The notes: generated from the letters alone by a model not told the origin. A stretch of DNA of 64,000 bases from an uncultured Ignavibacteriota bacterium (GCA_903884005.1 CAISDA010000064.1:1-64000), one strand, 5' to 3'. Numbered from the stretch's first letter, positions 1-9,412 are shown. A program made the numbers and translations.

Positions 1-594
1 GCAAAGATCACGGGCTTCGGCTCGGGCACCGCCCTCGGCATCGAGACGAATTTCAACGGCCTGGGCATTCTGAATCTCGGAACGCGGTTCGAACGCCGAT
101 GGCAGGGCTACAAGTATATTCCCACCAACTTCGACGCGTTCTACGAAGTGGACCGCTACAATCTGAACGGCCTCGCGTTTTCAAGCAAGGCGCAAATGCT
201 CAACAAGGTCGTGTCTCCGGGACCCGGCTACTTCGGCGACCTGCTGCTGGACTTCATGGGCTTCACGCAGGTGCGGGGCTGGTATTCGAAATACGACATT
301 GACCCGAACGGCGGCATTCTCCATCTCGGCACGGGGCTCGGCAATAAAATTCCAATGATCCATGCCGAAGCCGGATACGACAAAAAATATATACGGGATG
401 GCAAGGATGTCTTCACGCTGGACGACCGATCGCTCCTCTATGCTGAACTCGGATACAAGCCGTACCCGTTCATGATCATCTCGGCGCTTTACACTTGGAC
501 GTTCAGGCCCGAAAGCGATGCGAGAGGAGAAATCCGTTATGTGCCCGAGAAACGTGTGACGCCGAAAGTCTCGTTCGTCTTCCCGATCAATTGA
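1..594 (+). CDS. C-terminal fragment of a predicted outer-membrane beta-barrel protein
   Basis: The reading frame is open from the first base of the window, so the start lies upstream and 197 C-terminal residues are visible. They alternate aromatic/hydrophobic and polar residues in short strand-like stretches (for example FMIISALYTWTF) broken by Gly/Asn/Asp turns, and the protein ends in a hydrophobic strand, KVSFVFPIN. This is the look of the last strands of an outer-membrane barrel. I recognise no specific family. A palindromic repeat follows the stop. Barrel is an inference from residue pattern; the function is unknown. Confidence 0.55.
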   Translation, partial: AKITGFGSGTALGIETNFNGLGILNLGTRFERRWQGYKYIPTNFDAFYEVDRYNLNGLAFSSKAQMLNKVVSPGPGYFGDLLLDFMGFTQVRGWYSKYDIDPNGGILHLGTGLGNKIPMIHAEAGYDKKYIRDGKDVFTLDDRSLLYAELGYKPYPFMIISALYTWTFRPESDARGEIRYVPEKRVTPKVSFVFPIN

Positions 595-603
595 TCCTTT
601 CGT

Positions 604-675
604 TGTAGGGCGGGATGTTCTCTCATCCGCGTTGAATCGCGGCAGCATTGTAGGGCGAGATGTTATCTCGCCCCG
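604..675. repeat. Two copies of a short palindromic intergenic repeat (family B)
   Basis: Two related units start TGTAGGGCGGGATG (604) and TGTAGGGCGAGATG (649). The second forms a clean hairpin, GGGCGAGAT paired with ATCTCGCCC around a three-base loop. The same unit recurs at 60309-60410, and a variant lies at 24173-24196. It sits between the barrel fragment and the DUF4139 gene and has no T-run for a classical terminator. Confidence 0.7.
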
Positions 676-726
676 AAGGGACGTAGTGCACTGCGCCCTC
701 ACTTCACAATTTTTTCCGGAGGCAGT

Positions 727-2358
727 ATGAAGTATACCATATGTGTTCTCCTTTTTTCGGCGAGCCTTGCACTCGGCGCGCAGATAACACCGCTGGCAAC
801 ATCGATCACGGCAGTGACAGTGTATGGCGACCGCGCTCTGGTGACGCGTGCGGGGAAAATCGCACTGGGCGTCGGCGTTTCTTCGCTCACGATCTCGGGA
901 CTGCCCGCATCGCTCGACGATCGTTCCGTAAAAGTGTCCGGCGAAGCACCTGGAGCACGGATTCTCGACGTGAGCGTCCAGACGATCTATCTTGATGCCG
1001 CTCCCGACGATCGCGTCGCACAGCTCCAGGCGACAATCAACGAATTGAAGCGTCAGCAAAATTCGGCAAAGTTCCGCACGAGCGGCCTCCAGACCGAATC
1101 GCAGTTCCTCCGAGAGATCAAACCGCAGCCGGGCGCCGGCGCCTCGGACGCGAAGTCGCCGAAATACACGGTGGACGATTGGCAGAAATCGCTGGCGTTC
1201 ATCGCCTCGAACATGAAACGTCTCGGGGACGACATCGTGGCCGGAGAAGATGAGATCGCCGTGCTGCAGAAAAAAATTGACGCAGCGCAGAAGCAGTTGA
1301 ACGATATCACATCGCGCCTCCAGCTTGCATCCAAGACGATGACCATCGACATCGAGTGCGTGAAAAGCGGCACTGCGGCGCTCACGGCAGCGTACGTCGT
1401 GTTCAATGCGCGTTGGTCTCCGCAATACGATGTGCGCGCCTCGCGCGATGCCGCCTCCGTGCAACTCGAATACCGCGGCGTTATTCAGCAAAGCACGGGA
1501 GAGGACTGGTCCGCTGTCGACATCGCCCTGTCCACTGCCCGGCCCGATATCGGCGGGGTGAAGCCAGACCTGTCTCCCTGGTTCGTGAACATGGCGCAGC
1601 CCCCGGCCGCCCGTGCAATGCTGCGCAAGAGCTCGGTTCAGACTCACATGATGATGGAAGAAAGCGCCGCTCCGCCCACCTCGGTCGCGGACGCCGCAAT
1701 GGCGCCGATGGAGGAACCCGGTGCCGGGCTCAATGCGGGTATGACATCGGCGATCTATACGATCCCCGTGAAGTCGACGATTCCGTCGGACAATGTTCCG
1801 CATAAGGTCGGGATCGCGATCGAAAAACTCCCCGCGGAGTTTTCATATCTTGCCGCACCCAAATTGTCGCCGTTCGTCTATCTGAAAGGCACTGTGAAAA
1901 ACACGGGCGACTATCCGCTGCTTGCCGGCGCGATGAACGTGTTCGCCGACCGCGAGTTCGTCGCCCAGTCTTCACTGAAGGCCGTCGCACCGAACGAATC
2001 GTTCGACGCGTATTTCGGCGTCGACCCGTCCGTCACGATCGAACGCAAGCTCGTCAATAAAACGACGGAGTATACGGGAACGTTTTCGAAGAACACGAAG
2101 ATCACATACCAGTACCGCCTGACGCTCGAAAACAAGAAGAAGACAGATGCCGTCGTGGGTGTGCAGGACCAGCTCCCCATTTCGCAGAATGAACAGATCG
2201 TCATCGAACAGGTGGAACCGGCTGCCGCCCAGCTCCCGCACGACGCCGAGGGGCTTGTCGCGTTCCGCGCCGTCCTGAAACCGTCGGAAAAAAAAATGTG
2301 GGATTTCACGTTCAGCGTCGAATTCCCCCGCGACATGAAAGTCACAGGAATCGAATAA
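727..2358 (+). CDS. DUF4139 domain protein, mucoidy inhibitor MuiA family
   Basis: A 543-residue exported protein. A Sec signal peptide (MKYTICVLLFSASLALGAQ) is followed by an N-terminal DUF4140-like beta domain with the typical ITAVTVYGDRALVTR motif. Two coiled-coil stretches follow (about residues 95-125 and 175-205), then the large beta-rich DUF4139 domain. Length and order match the MuiA family, named for a mucoidy phenotype but of unknown biochemical function. A GGAGG site 5-9 bases before the ATG supports this start. The downstream gene begins 16 bases after the stop, so the two may be co-transcribed. Family call is firm; function is not. Confidence 0.85.
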   Translation: MKYTICVLLFSASLALGAQITPLATSITAVTVYGDRALVTRAGKIALGVGVSSLTISGLPASLDDRSVKVSGEAPGARILDVSVQTIYLDAAPDDRVAQLQATINELKRQQNSAKFRTSGLQTESQFLREIKPQPGAGASDAKSPKYTVDDWQKSLAFIASNMKRLGDDIVAGEDEIAVLQKKIDAAQKQLNDITSRLQLASKTMTIDIECVKSGTAALTAAYVVFNARWSPQYDVRASRDAASVQLEYRGVIQQSTGEDWSAVDIALSTARPDIGGVKPDLSPWFVNMAQPPAARAMLRKSSVQTHMMMEESAAPPTSVADAAMAPMEEPGAGLNAGMTSAIYTIPVKSTIPSDNVPHKVGIAIEKLPAEFSYLAAPKLSPFVYLKGTVKNTGDYPLLAGAMNVFADREFVAQSSLKAVAPNESFDAYFGVDPSVTIERKLVNKTTEYTGTFSKNTKITYQYRLTLENKKKTDAVVGVQDQLPISQNEQIVIEQVEPAAAQLPHDAEGLVAFRAVLKPSEKKMWDFTFSVEFPRDMKVTGIE

Positions 2359-2374
2359 TCAATACCATCATATT

Positions 2375-3277
2375 ATGACACTGTTCAATAATCTGGTAGC
2401 GGCATCGCTGCCGATCGTTCCGAAACCGATCGTGGCGGCGTTCGCCAAACCCTACATTGCCGGAGAATCGCTCGATGAGGCCATCGGGACAGTCCGGACG
2501 CTCAACGCGATGGGGGCGACGACCACCATCGACGTGCTCGGCGAAGACACAACAAAGAAGGAAGAAGCCGTCGCCGCCCGCGAGCAGGTGAAAGCGGTCC
2601 TGGCTGCAATACGGCAGCATTCACTCGACTCGAATATTTCGATCAAGCTCACACAACTGGGATTGAAGCTCGATCCCGATTTCTGCAAGGCGAATGTTGC
2701 AGAGATCATCGCCGCCGCGAAAGCGCAGAATAATTTCGTACGCATAGACATGGAAAACCATACATGCACCGATGCGACGCTCGGCGTCTATCGGTACGCC
2801 CTGAGCACATACGACAAGGTCGGCATCGTGATCCAGGCATATATGCACCGCAGCGAGGATGACATCAAAAAACTCGCCGCCGAAGGGGCAAGCGTCCGCC
2901 TCTGCAAAGGCATTTATAATGAACCGCCGTCTGTGGCGATCAAGGACAGGCGCGGCATACAGCAGAATTATATCCGTCTCCTGAAAATTCTCACGGCCGC
3001 CGGCTGCCGTGTCGGCATTGCCACGCACGACGAGGTGCTCATCGATGCATCGAAGCAAGTCATAGCGGATTGCAAAGCGTCCAAGGACATGTACGAATTT
3101 CAAATGCTGCTCGGCGTGCGTCCGGAAAAGCGCGCGTCGCTCATCGCCGAGGGGCACCGGCTGCGCGTCTACACGCCGTTCGGAAAGGACTGGTACGGAT
3201 ATTCGGTCCGCCGCCTCAAGGAAAACCCCGAAATGGCGGGACATGTGTTGAAGGCGATTTTCGGCATCGGGAAATAA
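2375..3277 (+). CDS. Proline dehydrogenase (monofunctional)
   Basis: At 300 residues this has the size of monofunctional PRODH enzymes, which oxidise proline to pyrroline-5-carboxylate using FAD and pass electrons to the quinone pool. Family motifs appear in order: SIKLTQLGL, RIDMENHT, VQAYMHRSEDD, RLCKGIYNEPP, GIATHDE and the C-terminal substrate-binding YTPFGKDWYGYSVRRLKENP. No separate P5C dehydrogenase lies nearby. The ATG has only a poor Shine-Dalgarno site, and 16 bases separate it from the DUF4139 gene. The following OPT transporter and dipeptidase fit a role in amino-acid catabolism. Confidence 0.92.
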   Translation: MTLFNNLVAASLPIVPKPIVAAFAKPYIAGESLDEAIGTVRTLNAMGATTTIDVLGEDTTKKEEAVAAREQVKAVLAAIRQHSLDSNISIKLTQLGLKLDPDFCKANVAEIIAAAKAQNNFVRIDMENHTCTDATLGVYRYALSTYDKVGIVIQAYMHRSEDDIKKLAAEGASVRLCKGIYNEPPSVAIKDRRGIQQNYIRLLKILTAAGCRVGIATHDEVLIDASKQVIADCKASKDMYEFQMLLGVRPEKRASLIAEGHRLRVYTPFGKDWYGYSVRRLKENPEMAGHVLKAIFGIGK

Positions 3278-3335
3278 CAACGGAACATATATTATCTCTC
3301 TATTCACTAATCATCTATTTTTTTCGGGAGTTGCT

Positions 3336-5486
3336 ATGACAGAAACACAATCAGGCGGCGGATACAAACCGTTCGTGCCGGTGGAAACCGATATGAAGGA
3401 GTTCACGCTCCGCGCTCTTCTTATCGGTCTTGTGATGGCGGTCGTGCTGGGCGCCGCTAATGCGTATCTGGGATTGAAGGCGGGCATGACCATTGCCGCT
3501 ACCTATCCTGCGGCGGTGATCGGCATGGCTATCCTGCGCCTGATGAAAGGGTCCATCCTCGAAGAGAACATGGCGCGAACGGTGGGCTCCATCGGCGAAT
3601 CGGTTGCAGCCGGCGCCATCTTCACGATCCCCGCATTTTTCATTTCAGGCATCTGGGATACAACGAATCCTGTTGCGTATTATTTTCAGGCGACATCGAT
3701 CATGCTTGTCGGCGGTGTGTTCGGCATTCTGTTCGTCACGCTGCTTCGGCGTGTGATGGTCGAGGATATTTCCCTCCCGTTCCCCGAATCGGTGGCGGCG
3801 TCCGAAATACATAAGGCCGGCCAGAAGGGCGGCGGCGGCGCGGGCACATTGTTCTCCGCAATGGGCATCGGTGCGTTCATCCAGATCCTCGGTTCGCTGA
3901 ATGTGTTCGCCTCGAGCTGGGAAAAATTTGTCTCCTTCGCCCGCGCGGTCGTGCCGGGATCGAAGGCGATCAAAGCGGGCGGCATCGCGGGACAGGGCGG
4001 CACAGTGCTCTCGACACCCGGCGTCAGCCCCGCGTATATCGGCGTCGGATACATCATCGGACCGAAACTCGCTGCGCTCAATTTTTCAGGCGGCCTCCTC
4101 GCGTGGGGATTGTTCGTGCCGCTGCTCATGTTCCTGCTCGGACCCTCGCTCTACGATGCCACGGACTTTGCCAAGATCACGAGCCAGTATACGGCAGTCG
4201 CTGCATCGGTCGACGCCAAAGGCGTCCCGCAGTCGTACACGAAGAACGGCACGCAGGAAGTCATCACCTCGCAGCAATATTTTACGATGATCGATGAGGA
4301 CCAGGAAGGCTGGATCGCCATCGCCACAAAGATCTGGCGGTATTTCGTGCGCCCGATCGCCATCGGCGGCATGCTCGTCTCCGCGGCGAACACGTTGTGG
4401 AAAATGCGGAAGAGCCTGGGCGCAGGCTTGTCTCGCTCCGTCAGCGACGTGAAGAAGGCCGCCCAAGGCGGACCCGCTCACTCGCGCGTGGAACAGGATA
4501 TCGCATTTAAGTTTATATTCCCGGGCATCATCGCTGCCGGTGTCGCGACGTTCTTCATCTATTATTTTTTCAGTCACGATGTCGTCGCCGCACTAGTCGC
4601 AACGGTCTTCATGATCATCGCCGGATTCTTTTTCGCGGCCGTCTCGGGGTATCTCGTCGGCATGATCGGATCGAGCAATAATCCGATCAGCGGGCTCACG
4701 ATTTCCGCGGTCATCATTTCCGCGCTGCTCATGGTCATGCTCGGCATGAAGGGCAAGGAAGGCGTTGCGGCCGTTCTCGCCGTTGCCGCCGTCGTCTGCG
4801 TCTCGGCCGCTGTTGCCGGCGAAATGCTTCAGGACCTGAAGGTCGGCCATCTTCTCGGCGGCACGCCGTGGAAGATGCAGGTCGGCGATCTCATCGGCGT
4901 GATCGTCGCGTCGCTTGTGATGTACTTCCCGCTCATGATCCTCCAGCAGAGCGACATCGCATCGGGCGGCATGGGGTTCGGCGGTAAACTGCTTCCTGCG
5001 CCGCAAGCCGGACTCATGGCGCTATTGTCGCAAGGCATTGTCGGCGGCGAAATGGCGTGGCCCCTCATCATCGTCGGCATGCTCATGGCGGTGTCATTCA
5101 TTCTTATCCAGGTGAAGAGCCCGATGCTTGTCTGCGTCGGCATGTATCTGCCGCTCGAAACCACGTTTGCCATCTTCATCGGCGGACTCATTCGCGGACT
5201 CGTCGAAAAGACCGGCGACAAGCGCAACTACAATCCCGCGCAAAAAACACGCGTCGAAAATGCCGGCGTCCTTGTCGCATCCGGACTCATTGCCGGTGAA
5301 GCGCTCATGGGCCTGGTGTTCGCCGGATTGAAGTTCTTTAAGGTGAATATCCCCCAAGTGTTCGAGCATTCATCGTTCATCACGAGCCTCGGCGTTTTCG
5401 TCGTCATCGCGCTTGTGCTCACGCTGGTTCCGCTCAGGAAAGCAGGCGCGGCGGACGAACCTGCTCCTCCGAGCGCTTCGTTCTAA
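3336..5486 (+). CDS. OPT family oligopeptide transporter
   Basis: A 716-residue integral membrane protein with about 14-16 hydrophobic segments. The N-terminal region contains the conserved stretch NAYLGLKAGMTIAATYPAAV of prokaryotic OPT proteins, and a later segment carries GSSNNPISGLT. Length agrees with the prokaryotic OPT subfamily, proton-coupled importers of short peptides or metal chelates. A GGGAG site precedes the ATG. A strong stem-loop terminator at 5522-5557 ends the transcript. With PepD two genes later, peptide import is the simplest role; siderophore-metal uptake is the alternative. Confidence 0.9.
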   Translation: MTETQSGGGYKPFVPVETDMKEFTLRALLIGLVMAVVLGAANAYLGLKAGMTIAATYPAAVIGMAILRLMKGSILEENMARTVGSIGESVAAGAIFTIPAFFISGIWDTTNPVAYYFQATSIMLVGGVFGILFVTLLRRVMVEDISLPFPESVAASEIHKAGQKGGGGAGTLFSAMGIGAFIQILGSLNVFASSWEKFVSFARAVVPGSKAIKAGGIAGQGGTVLSTPGVSPAYIGVGYIIGPKLAALNFSGGLLAWGLFVPLLMFLLGPSLYDATDFAKITSQYTAVAASVDAKGVPQSYTKNGTQEVITSQQYFTMIDEDQEGWIAIATKIWRYFVRPIAIGGMLVSAANTLWKMRKSLGAGLSRSVSDVKKAAQGGPAHSRVEQDIAFKFIFPGIIAAGVATFFIYYFFSHDVVAALVATVFMIIAGFFFAAVSGYLVGMIGSSNNPISGLTISAVIISALLMVMLGMKGKEGVAAVLAVAAVVCVSAAVAGEMLQDLKVGHLLGGTPWKMQVGDLIGVIVASLVMYFPLMILQQSDIASGGMGFGGKLLPAPQAGLMALLSQGIVGGEMAWPLIIVGMLMAVSFILIQVKSPMLVCVGMYLPLETTFAIFIGGLIRGLVEKTGDKRNYNPAQKTRVENAGVLVASGLIAGEALMGLVFAGLKFFKVNIPQVFEHSSFITSLGVFVVIALVLTLVPLRKAGAADEPAPPSASF

Positions 5487-5521
5487 GTGCTTCTTCCGCA
5501 CTGAATTTGGTTGACTCTGCG

Positions 5522-5557
5522 CGCCGTATCATCAACAGTGATGATACGGCGTTTTTA
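5522..5557 (+). terminator. Rho-independent terminator after the OPT gene
   Basis: A perfect 13-bp stem (CGCCGTATCATCA pairing with TGATGATACGGCG) closes over a four-base loop and is followed directly by TTTTT. It lies 36 bases after the transporter stop codon. Confidence 0.92.
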
Positions 5558-5827
5558 TTCCGATGAGAACCGCCATTTCCCCCGCAGAGTCGTCTCAATA
5601 CATGTCTGTCGTGCCGCCCACGCGGGTCGAACTGTTATTGGGTCCCGCCGGGAATCGGAACATTCAATAGCAGACTACATCTTCCTCGCCCCGTGCCTCG
5701 ATGTGTGAGGGCTGGTGATGTGCAGCATAGTCGGTATTTTATGCTGTTCTCTCCATTTCCGGAATGCTTTTGTAGTGTGAAAATTGTATATTAATGCAAT
5801 TGTTTTTAGATTCACGATAGTATCCGA
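5558..5827. other. Non-coding spacer before the PqqD-like gene
   Basis: The full gap between the OPT stop and the next start is 341 bases. After the terminator I see no convincing gene; a possible 65-codon frame here is rich in Arg/His, lacks a ribosome site and looks random. The last 80 bases are AT-rich and probably hold the promoter for the next gene, but no clear -33/-7 pair can be assigned. Confidence 0.5.
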
Positions 5828-6178
5828 ATGAAAAAACACACGATCGATCCATCCGTCAATTTGTTGGATGTAAAACCGCAGCGCACCGCACAATGGGTCC
5901 AGGAAGACGACGAAATTGTTGTTATCCTCATACCGAAGTTCAACAACCCATTCCTCGTTCGATGGCTGTTGCCGTATTTAAAGAGCCAGAATTTCCGTTT
6001 ATCGTTGGACCGCTATGGAAGCGCACTGTGGAACGCGTGCGATGGCATCACGACGGTGGCCGATATCATCGAGACGATGAAGCGCCGTTTCCCCGATGAA
6101 GCAGGCTCGATCCCCGAACGCGTCATCGGGTTTACACGCCATCTCTTCAGGGAAAATTTTATCCGTCTCGATGTGTGA
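5828..6178 (+). CDS. PqqD family protein (orphan)
   Basis: A 116-residue protein. Its second half shows the PqqD pattern: LDRYGSALWNACDG, then TTVADIIETMKRRFPDE, then a C-terminal helix and a final FIRLDV strand. PqqD-like folds are RiPP recognition elements that present peptides to maturases, but many copies sit in genomes without such partners. The first 50 residues, including VVILIPKFNNPFLVRWLLPYLK, are an extension typical of orphan copies. No radical-SAM maturase or precursor peptide is next to it. The family is likely; the role is unknown. Confidence 0.75.
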   Translation: MKKHTIDPSVNLLDVKPQRTAQWVQEDDEIVVILIPKFNNPFLVRWLLPYLKSQNFRLSLDRYGSALWNACDGITTVADIIETMKRRFPDEAGSIPERVIGFTRHLFRENFIRLDV

Positions 6179-6241
6179 CGCAGATACAGCGTATAACAAC
6201 AACTAGTGCTTCAATAATTTACCACACGAAAGGGTACCTGC

Positions 6242-7699
6242 ATGTCCAAAGCTATCGAAGGCTTGAAACCGGAACGCGTGTTCTACTATTTTGAAGAGAT
6301 CAACAAGATCCCGCGCGGCTCAAAAAATGAAAAGGCCATTTCGAATTACATCGTCGCCACTGCAAAAAAAATGGGCCTCGAAGCCAAACAGGACAAATCG
6401 CTGAACGTCGTCGTGCGCAAACCAGCCACAGCGGGCCGTGAAAACGTGAAGAGCATCTGCCTCCAGGGACATTTGGACATGGTGTGCGAAAAAAATAACG
6501 ACACGGTGCACGACTTCTTGAAAGACCCGATCACGCTCGTGCGCGATGGGAATTTCCTCCGCGCCGCCGGCACCACGCTTGGCGCCGACAACGGGATAGC
6601 CGTTGCCACGAATCTCGCGATCATGGAAGACAAGACGCTCGAACACGGTCCGGTCGAATTCCTGTTCACGACGGACGAGGAAATGGGACTCAACGGCGCC
6701 AATAACCTTGATGCCGATTTCATACAGAGCCGTACATTGTTGAACCTGGACTCGGAAGAAGAGGGCGATCTATTCGTCGGCTGTTCGGGCGGAAAAAATA
6801 CCACGGGCTGGTGGGCGCTTGATACCGAAACGGTTCCCGCGAAGCATACGGCGGTCGTTCTTGCCGTCAAAGGCCTGCGCGGCGGCCATTCCGGACTTGA
6901 GATCGATAAGGGCCGGGGCAATGCGCTGAAAATCGTCAATCGTGTCGTGATCGCGCTTTCCGGTCTCGGAGCCCGCCTCGTTTCCATGAATGGCGGCAAC
7001 AAGAGCAATGCCATTCCCCGCGAAGCGGATGCGGTCGTGTTCGTTCCTGCAAAGAACATCGATGCGGCGAAGGCGTGTGTTGCGGAACTTAATTCCACCA
7101 TCCATGCAGAGCTTGCCACAGTGGAACCCGATCTTTCCATCTCCATTGAAGTGAAGCCGAGAGTGAAATCAGGTAAAGTGCTCAAGAAAAAATTACAGAA
7201 AAAAATCACGCAGACGCTTTCGGCGCTGCCGCACGGCGTGCTCAAAATGAGCGCGGACATTAAAGACCTCGTCGAATCATCGACGAACGTCGCCATCGTC
7301 ACGACGGATAAAAAACGCATCAGCGTCATCACCAGCCAGCGCAGCTCGGTCGCTTCCGAAATTCTGGATGCGTGCGACATGGTCGCCAGCGTGCTCGATC
7401 TCGGCGGCGCGGTTGTGGAACCGTCCGAAGGGTATCCCGGATGGAAGCCGAATCTCGATTCCGCCATTCTGAAACTCGCCAGGGAGACGTACAAGAAACT
7501 CTACGGCACGGACACCAATGTCAAGGCGATCCACGCCGGCCTCGAATGCGGCATCATCGGCGAAAAAATTCCGGGCATGGACATGCTCTCGTTCGGTCCC
7601 ACAATGGAAGGCGTCCATTCGCCGGATGAAAAACTTCACATCGACACGGTCGAGCGTTTCTATACGTATGTGCTCGCAATTTTGAAAAACATTAATTAA
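6242..7699 (+). CDS. pepD: Aminoacyl-histidine dipeptidase (peptidase M20C, PepD-like)
   Basis: 485 residues, the usual length for PepD, a cytoplasmic metallodipeptidase of clan MH that cleaves Xaa-His and other dipeptides. Predicted metal and catalytic residues are visible: GHLDM (His77, Asp79), LGADNGIA (Asp116), TTDEEMGLNGA (Glu146 base, Glu147 metal) and LNLDSEEEG (Asp170). A lid domain follows around GGHSGLEI, and the C-terminal part carries the last ligand region. There is no signal peptide. With the OPT transporter upstream it fits peptide import followed by hydrolysis. Confidence 0.93.
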   Translation: MSKAIEGLKPERVFYYFEEINKIPRGSKNEKAISNYIVATAKKMGLEAKQDKSLNVVVRKPATAGRENVKSICLQGHLDMVCEKNNDTVHDFLKDPITLVRDGNFLRAAGTTLGADNGIAVATNLAIMEDKTLEHGPVEFLFTTDEEMGLNGANNLDADFIQSRTLLNLDSEEEGDLFVGCSGGKNTTGWWALDTETVPAKHTAVVLAVKGLRGGHSGLEIDKGRGNALKIVNRVVIALSGLGARLVSMNGGNKSNAIPREADAVVFVPAKNIDAAKACVAELNSTIHAELATVEPDLSISIEVKPRVKSGKVLKKKLQKKITQTLSALPHGVLKMSADIKDLVESSTNVAIVTTDKKRISVITSQRSSVASEILDACDMVASVLDLGGAVVEPSEGYPGWKPNLDSAILKLARETYKKLYGTDTNVKAIHAGLECGIIGEKIPGMDMLSFGPTMEGVHSPDEKLHIDTVERFYTYVLAILKNIN

Positions 7700-7771
7700 T
7701 CACACACACGCCGCGGAAACACGGACCCGTGTCCGCGGTACACCACCACAATATATTCAGTAAGGAACCCG

Positions 7772-8509
7772 ATGAAATATTTTGCAGTCGTACTACTCGC
7801 ACTTGGTCTGGTCATGTCTTCGTGCTCGAAAAAAAATGAAGGCCCCGCCATGAAATCGCTCACCGACAGCGTCAGCTATGCCATCGGTTTTGATTTCGGC
7901 AAGAATCTCAAATCGCAGGAAGTCGATCTCAATGCGGACATCGTGGCGCAGGCGATCAAAGATGCAAAAGATACAAGCATTCACGTAATGACCGATGAAC
8001 AGATCAAAAGCGTCATGGGGAATTTCCAGAAGCAGGTCATGGCAAAGCAGGAAGAAAAGAACAAGGCACTCGGCGAAAAGAATAAGGCCGATGGCGCCAA
8101 GTTCCTCGCCGAAAATAAGTCGAAAGCCGGCGTTGTCGCGCTGCCGAGCGGCCTGCAGTACAAGGTGATCACCATGGGCACGGGAGCGAAACCCAAAGAA
8201 AGCCAAATGGTCGTCCTGAACTATCGCGGCACGCTTATCGATGGAACGGTATTCGACGATTCGTACAAACGCGGCGAACCGGCAATGTTCCCGGTGAAGG
8301 GAATCATCAAGGGCTTCACCGAAGCACTCCAGTTGATGCCGATCGGATCGAAATGGCAATTGTTCATTCCCGCCGACCTGGCGTACGGTGAACGCGCAGC
8401 GGGCCCGCAGATCGCTCCGTTCGCAACATTGATCTTCGAAGTGGAATTGCTGGATGTGAAGACCATGCCCGAAGGCGCACATCAGATGCCTGCCGGCCAC
8501 GGCAAGTAA
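7772..8509 (+). CDS. FKBP-type peptidyl-prolyl isomerase lipoprotein (Mip/FkpA-like)
   Basis: A 245-residue lipoprotein. The signal ends in LVMSSC with the lipobox cysteine at about residue 18, followed by Ser-Lys-Lys. An N-terminal helical dimerisation domain (residues 30-125, with SVSYAIGFDFGKNL and a Lys/Glu-rich helix) precedes an FKBP catalytic domain from about residue 130 (GLQYKVITMGTG, GTVFDDSY, PADLAYGERA, LIFEVELLDV). Such proteins fold envelope proteins in the periplasm. TAAGGAA lies a few bases before the ATG, and a terminator follows at 8563. Confidence 0.93.
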   Translation: MKYFAVVLLALGLVMSSCSKKNEGPAMKSLTDSVSYAIGFDFGKNLKSQEVDLNADIVAQAIKDAKDTSIHVMTDEQIKSVMGNFQKQVMAKQEEKNKALGEKNKADGAKFLAENKSKAGVVALPSGLQYKVITMGTGAKPKESQMVVLNYRGTLIDGTVFDDSYKRGEPAMFPVKGIIKGFTEALQLMPIGSKWQLFIPADLAYGERAAGPQIAPFATLIFEVELLDVKTMPEGAHQMPAGHGK

Positions 8510-8562
8510 CACCGTCATAGGAACAGGGTGAAATGGCGTTTCTCCCCCTGTCACTGTATCAC

Positions 8563-8600
8563 AAAACCCTCCCGACATCATCGTCGCGAGGGTTTTTTTT
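8563..8600 (+). terminator. Rho-independent terminator after the FKBP gene
   Basis: AAAACCCTC pairs with GAGGGTTTT around a 16-base loop that itself can pair (CGACATCATCGTCG), and the stem ends in a run of eight T. It lies between the convergent FKBP gene and the minus-strand regulator and could serve both strands. Confidence 0.85.
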
Positions 8601-8683
8601 CGTCCGCGGTCCGAGAGAATGCGAAGGTGTGTCTGTGCGTATCCGCCCTTCACACGGGATCCTAGTGCAACGCGGTCGAGACA

Positions 8684-9337
8684 TTATCCGGTATCCATAA
8701 ATCCCAGCCGGTACGCCTGCTGCACGATGCCAATGATGCTCTGCGCTTTCATCTTGCGCTCTATGTTCTCGATGTGATAGTAGACCGCTTTTTCCGTCGA
8801 CCCCGTGTTCCATGCAATGTGCTTCACTGTGTGCCCTTTGGCGAGCGATAAAAATACCCTGAACTCTTTCACGGTCAGCTTTTCCTGCAGGGCCAGCTGC
8901 TCCGCATGTTTTTTCAATTCCGGCGCCATGTCGTATTGACGGCCCACCATTGCATAGATCCACGTATCATCGGCGATCAGTCCGACGGTGTTCACATACC
9001 CTGTTCCGTTATTGTCGGCCGTGTCGTTGCCCGTCCGAAACGTGATAATGTACGGCCGATCGTGATCGTCGTTCTGAATTGTGACATCGTTCACACGATC
9101 GTCGATGATGAAATGATTGATCGCGCGTCCGACGAGCTCCTGCGCCGAGCCGCATCCGCAGCGCAGCGCAAAACTCAGATTGCATTCCTGAAGAATGAGG
9201 TCTGTCGACGAAATGAGATCGTGTATCCGGAATGATTGCCTGAAGATGGGGACGGTGAATTCGGCCTGCCATACGCTGCTATCTTTTTCATGCAGCAACA
9301 GCTGCACAAATATGTCGTACCGGGAATAACGATTCAT
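8684..9337 (-). CDS. LuxR-type helix-turn-helix transcriptional regulator
   Basis: 217 residues. The last 65 form a GerE/LuxR-type domain: LTVKEFRVFLSLAKGHTVKHIA, then STEKAVYYHIENIERKMKA, then an alpha-4 helix ending near the C-terminus. The N-terminal 150 residues form an unassigned input domain. No receiver aspartate pattern is seen, so it is probably a one-component regulator. I start at the ATG at 9337 because GGGGGAG lies 7 bases upstream; an in-frame TTG at 9352 would place that site inside the gene. The upstream minus-strand neighbour is the Sel1 protein, but a 198-base gap suggests its own promoter. Confidence 0.8.
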   Translation of the reverse strand: MNRYSRYDIFVQLLLHEKDSSVWQAEFTVPIFRQSFRIHDLISSTDLILQECNLSFALRCGCGSAQELVGRAINHFIIDDRVNDVTIQNDDHDRPYIITFRTGNDTADNNGTGYVNTVGLIADDTWIYAMVGRQYDMAPELKKHAEQLALQEKLTVKEFRVFLSLAKGHTVKHIAWNTGSTEKAVYYHIENIERKMKAQSIIGIVQQAYRLGFMDTG

Positions 9338-9384
9338 TGGTCTCCCCCACAAAGAGCATGAATGATTATGTCGGTGCTAACGGG

Positions 9385-9412
9385 AAAAAAAGGCTGTATC
9401 GGGAGAAAGCCT
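9385..9412 (-). terminator. Weak terminator-like hairpin on the minus strand
   Basis: Read on the minus strand, AGGCT pairs with AGCCT over a 12-base loop and is followed by six to seven T. It lies about 125 bases after the Sel1 gene and just before the LuxR-type gene. The stem is only 5 bp, so this is tentative. Confidence 0.35.

Noticed and set aside
181-1803. Long minus-strand open frame of 540 codons
   Set aside because: It lies antisense to two real genes, is rich in Arg/His/Cys and has no domain. It arises from biased third positions on the coding strand.
5511-5708. Possible 65-codon gene between OPT and the PqqD-like gene
   Set aside because: It runs through a strong terminator stem, lacks a ribosome site and has random-looking composition.
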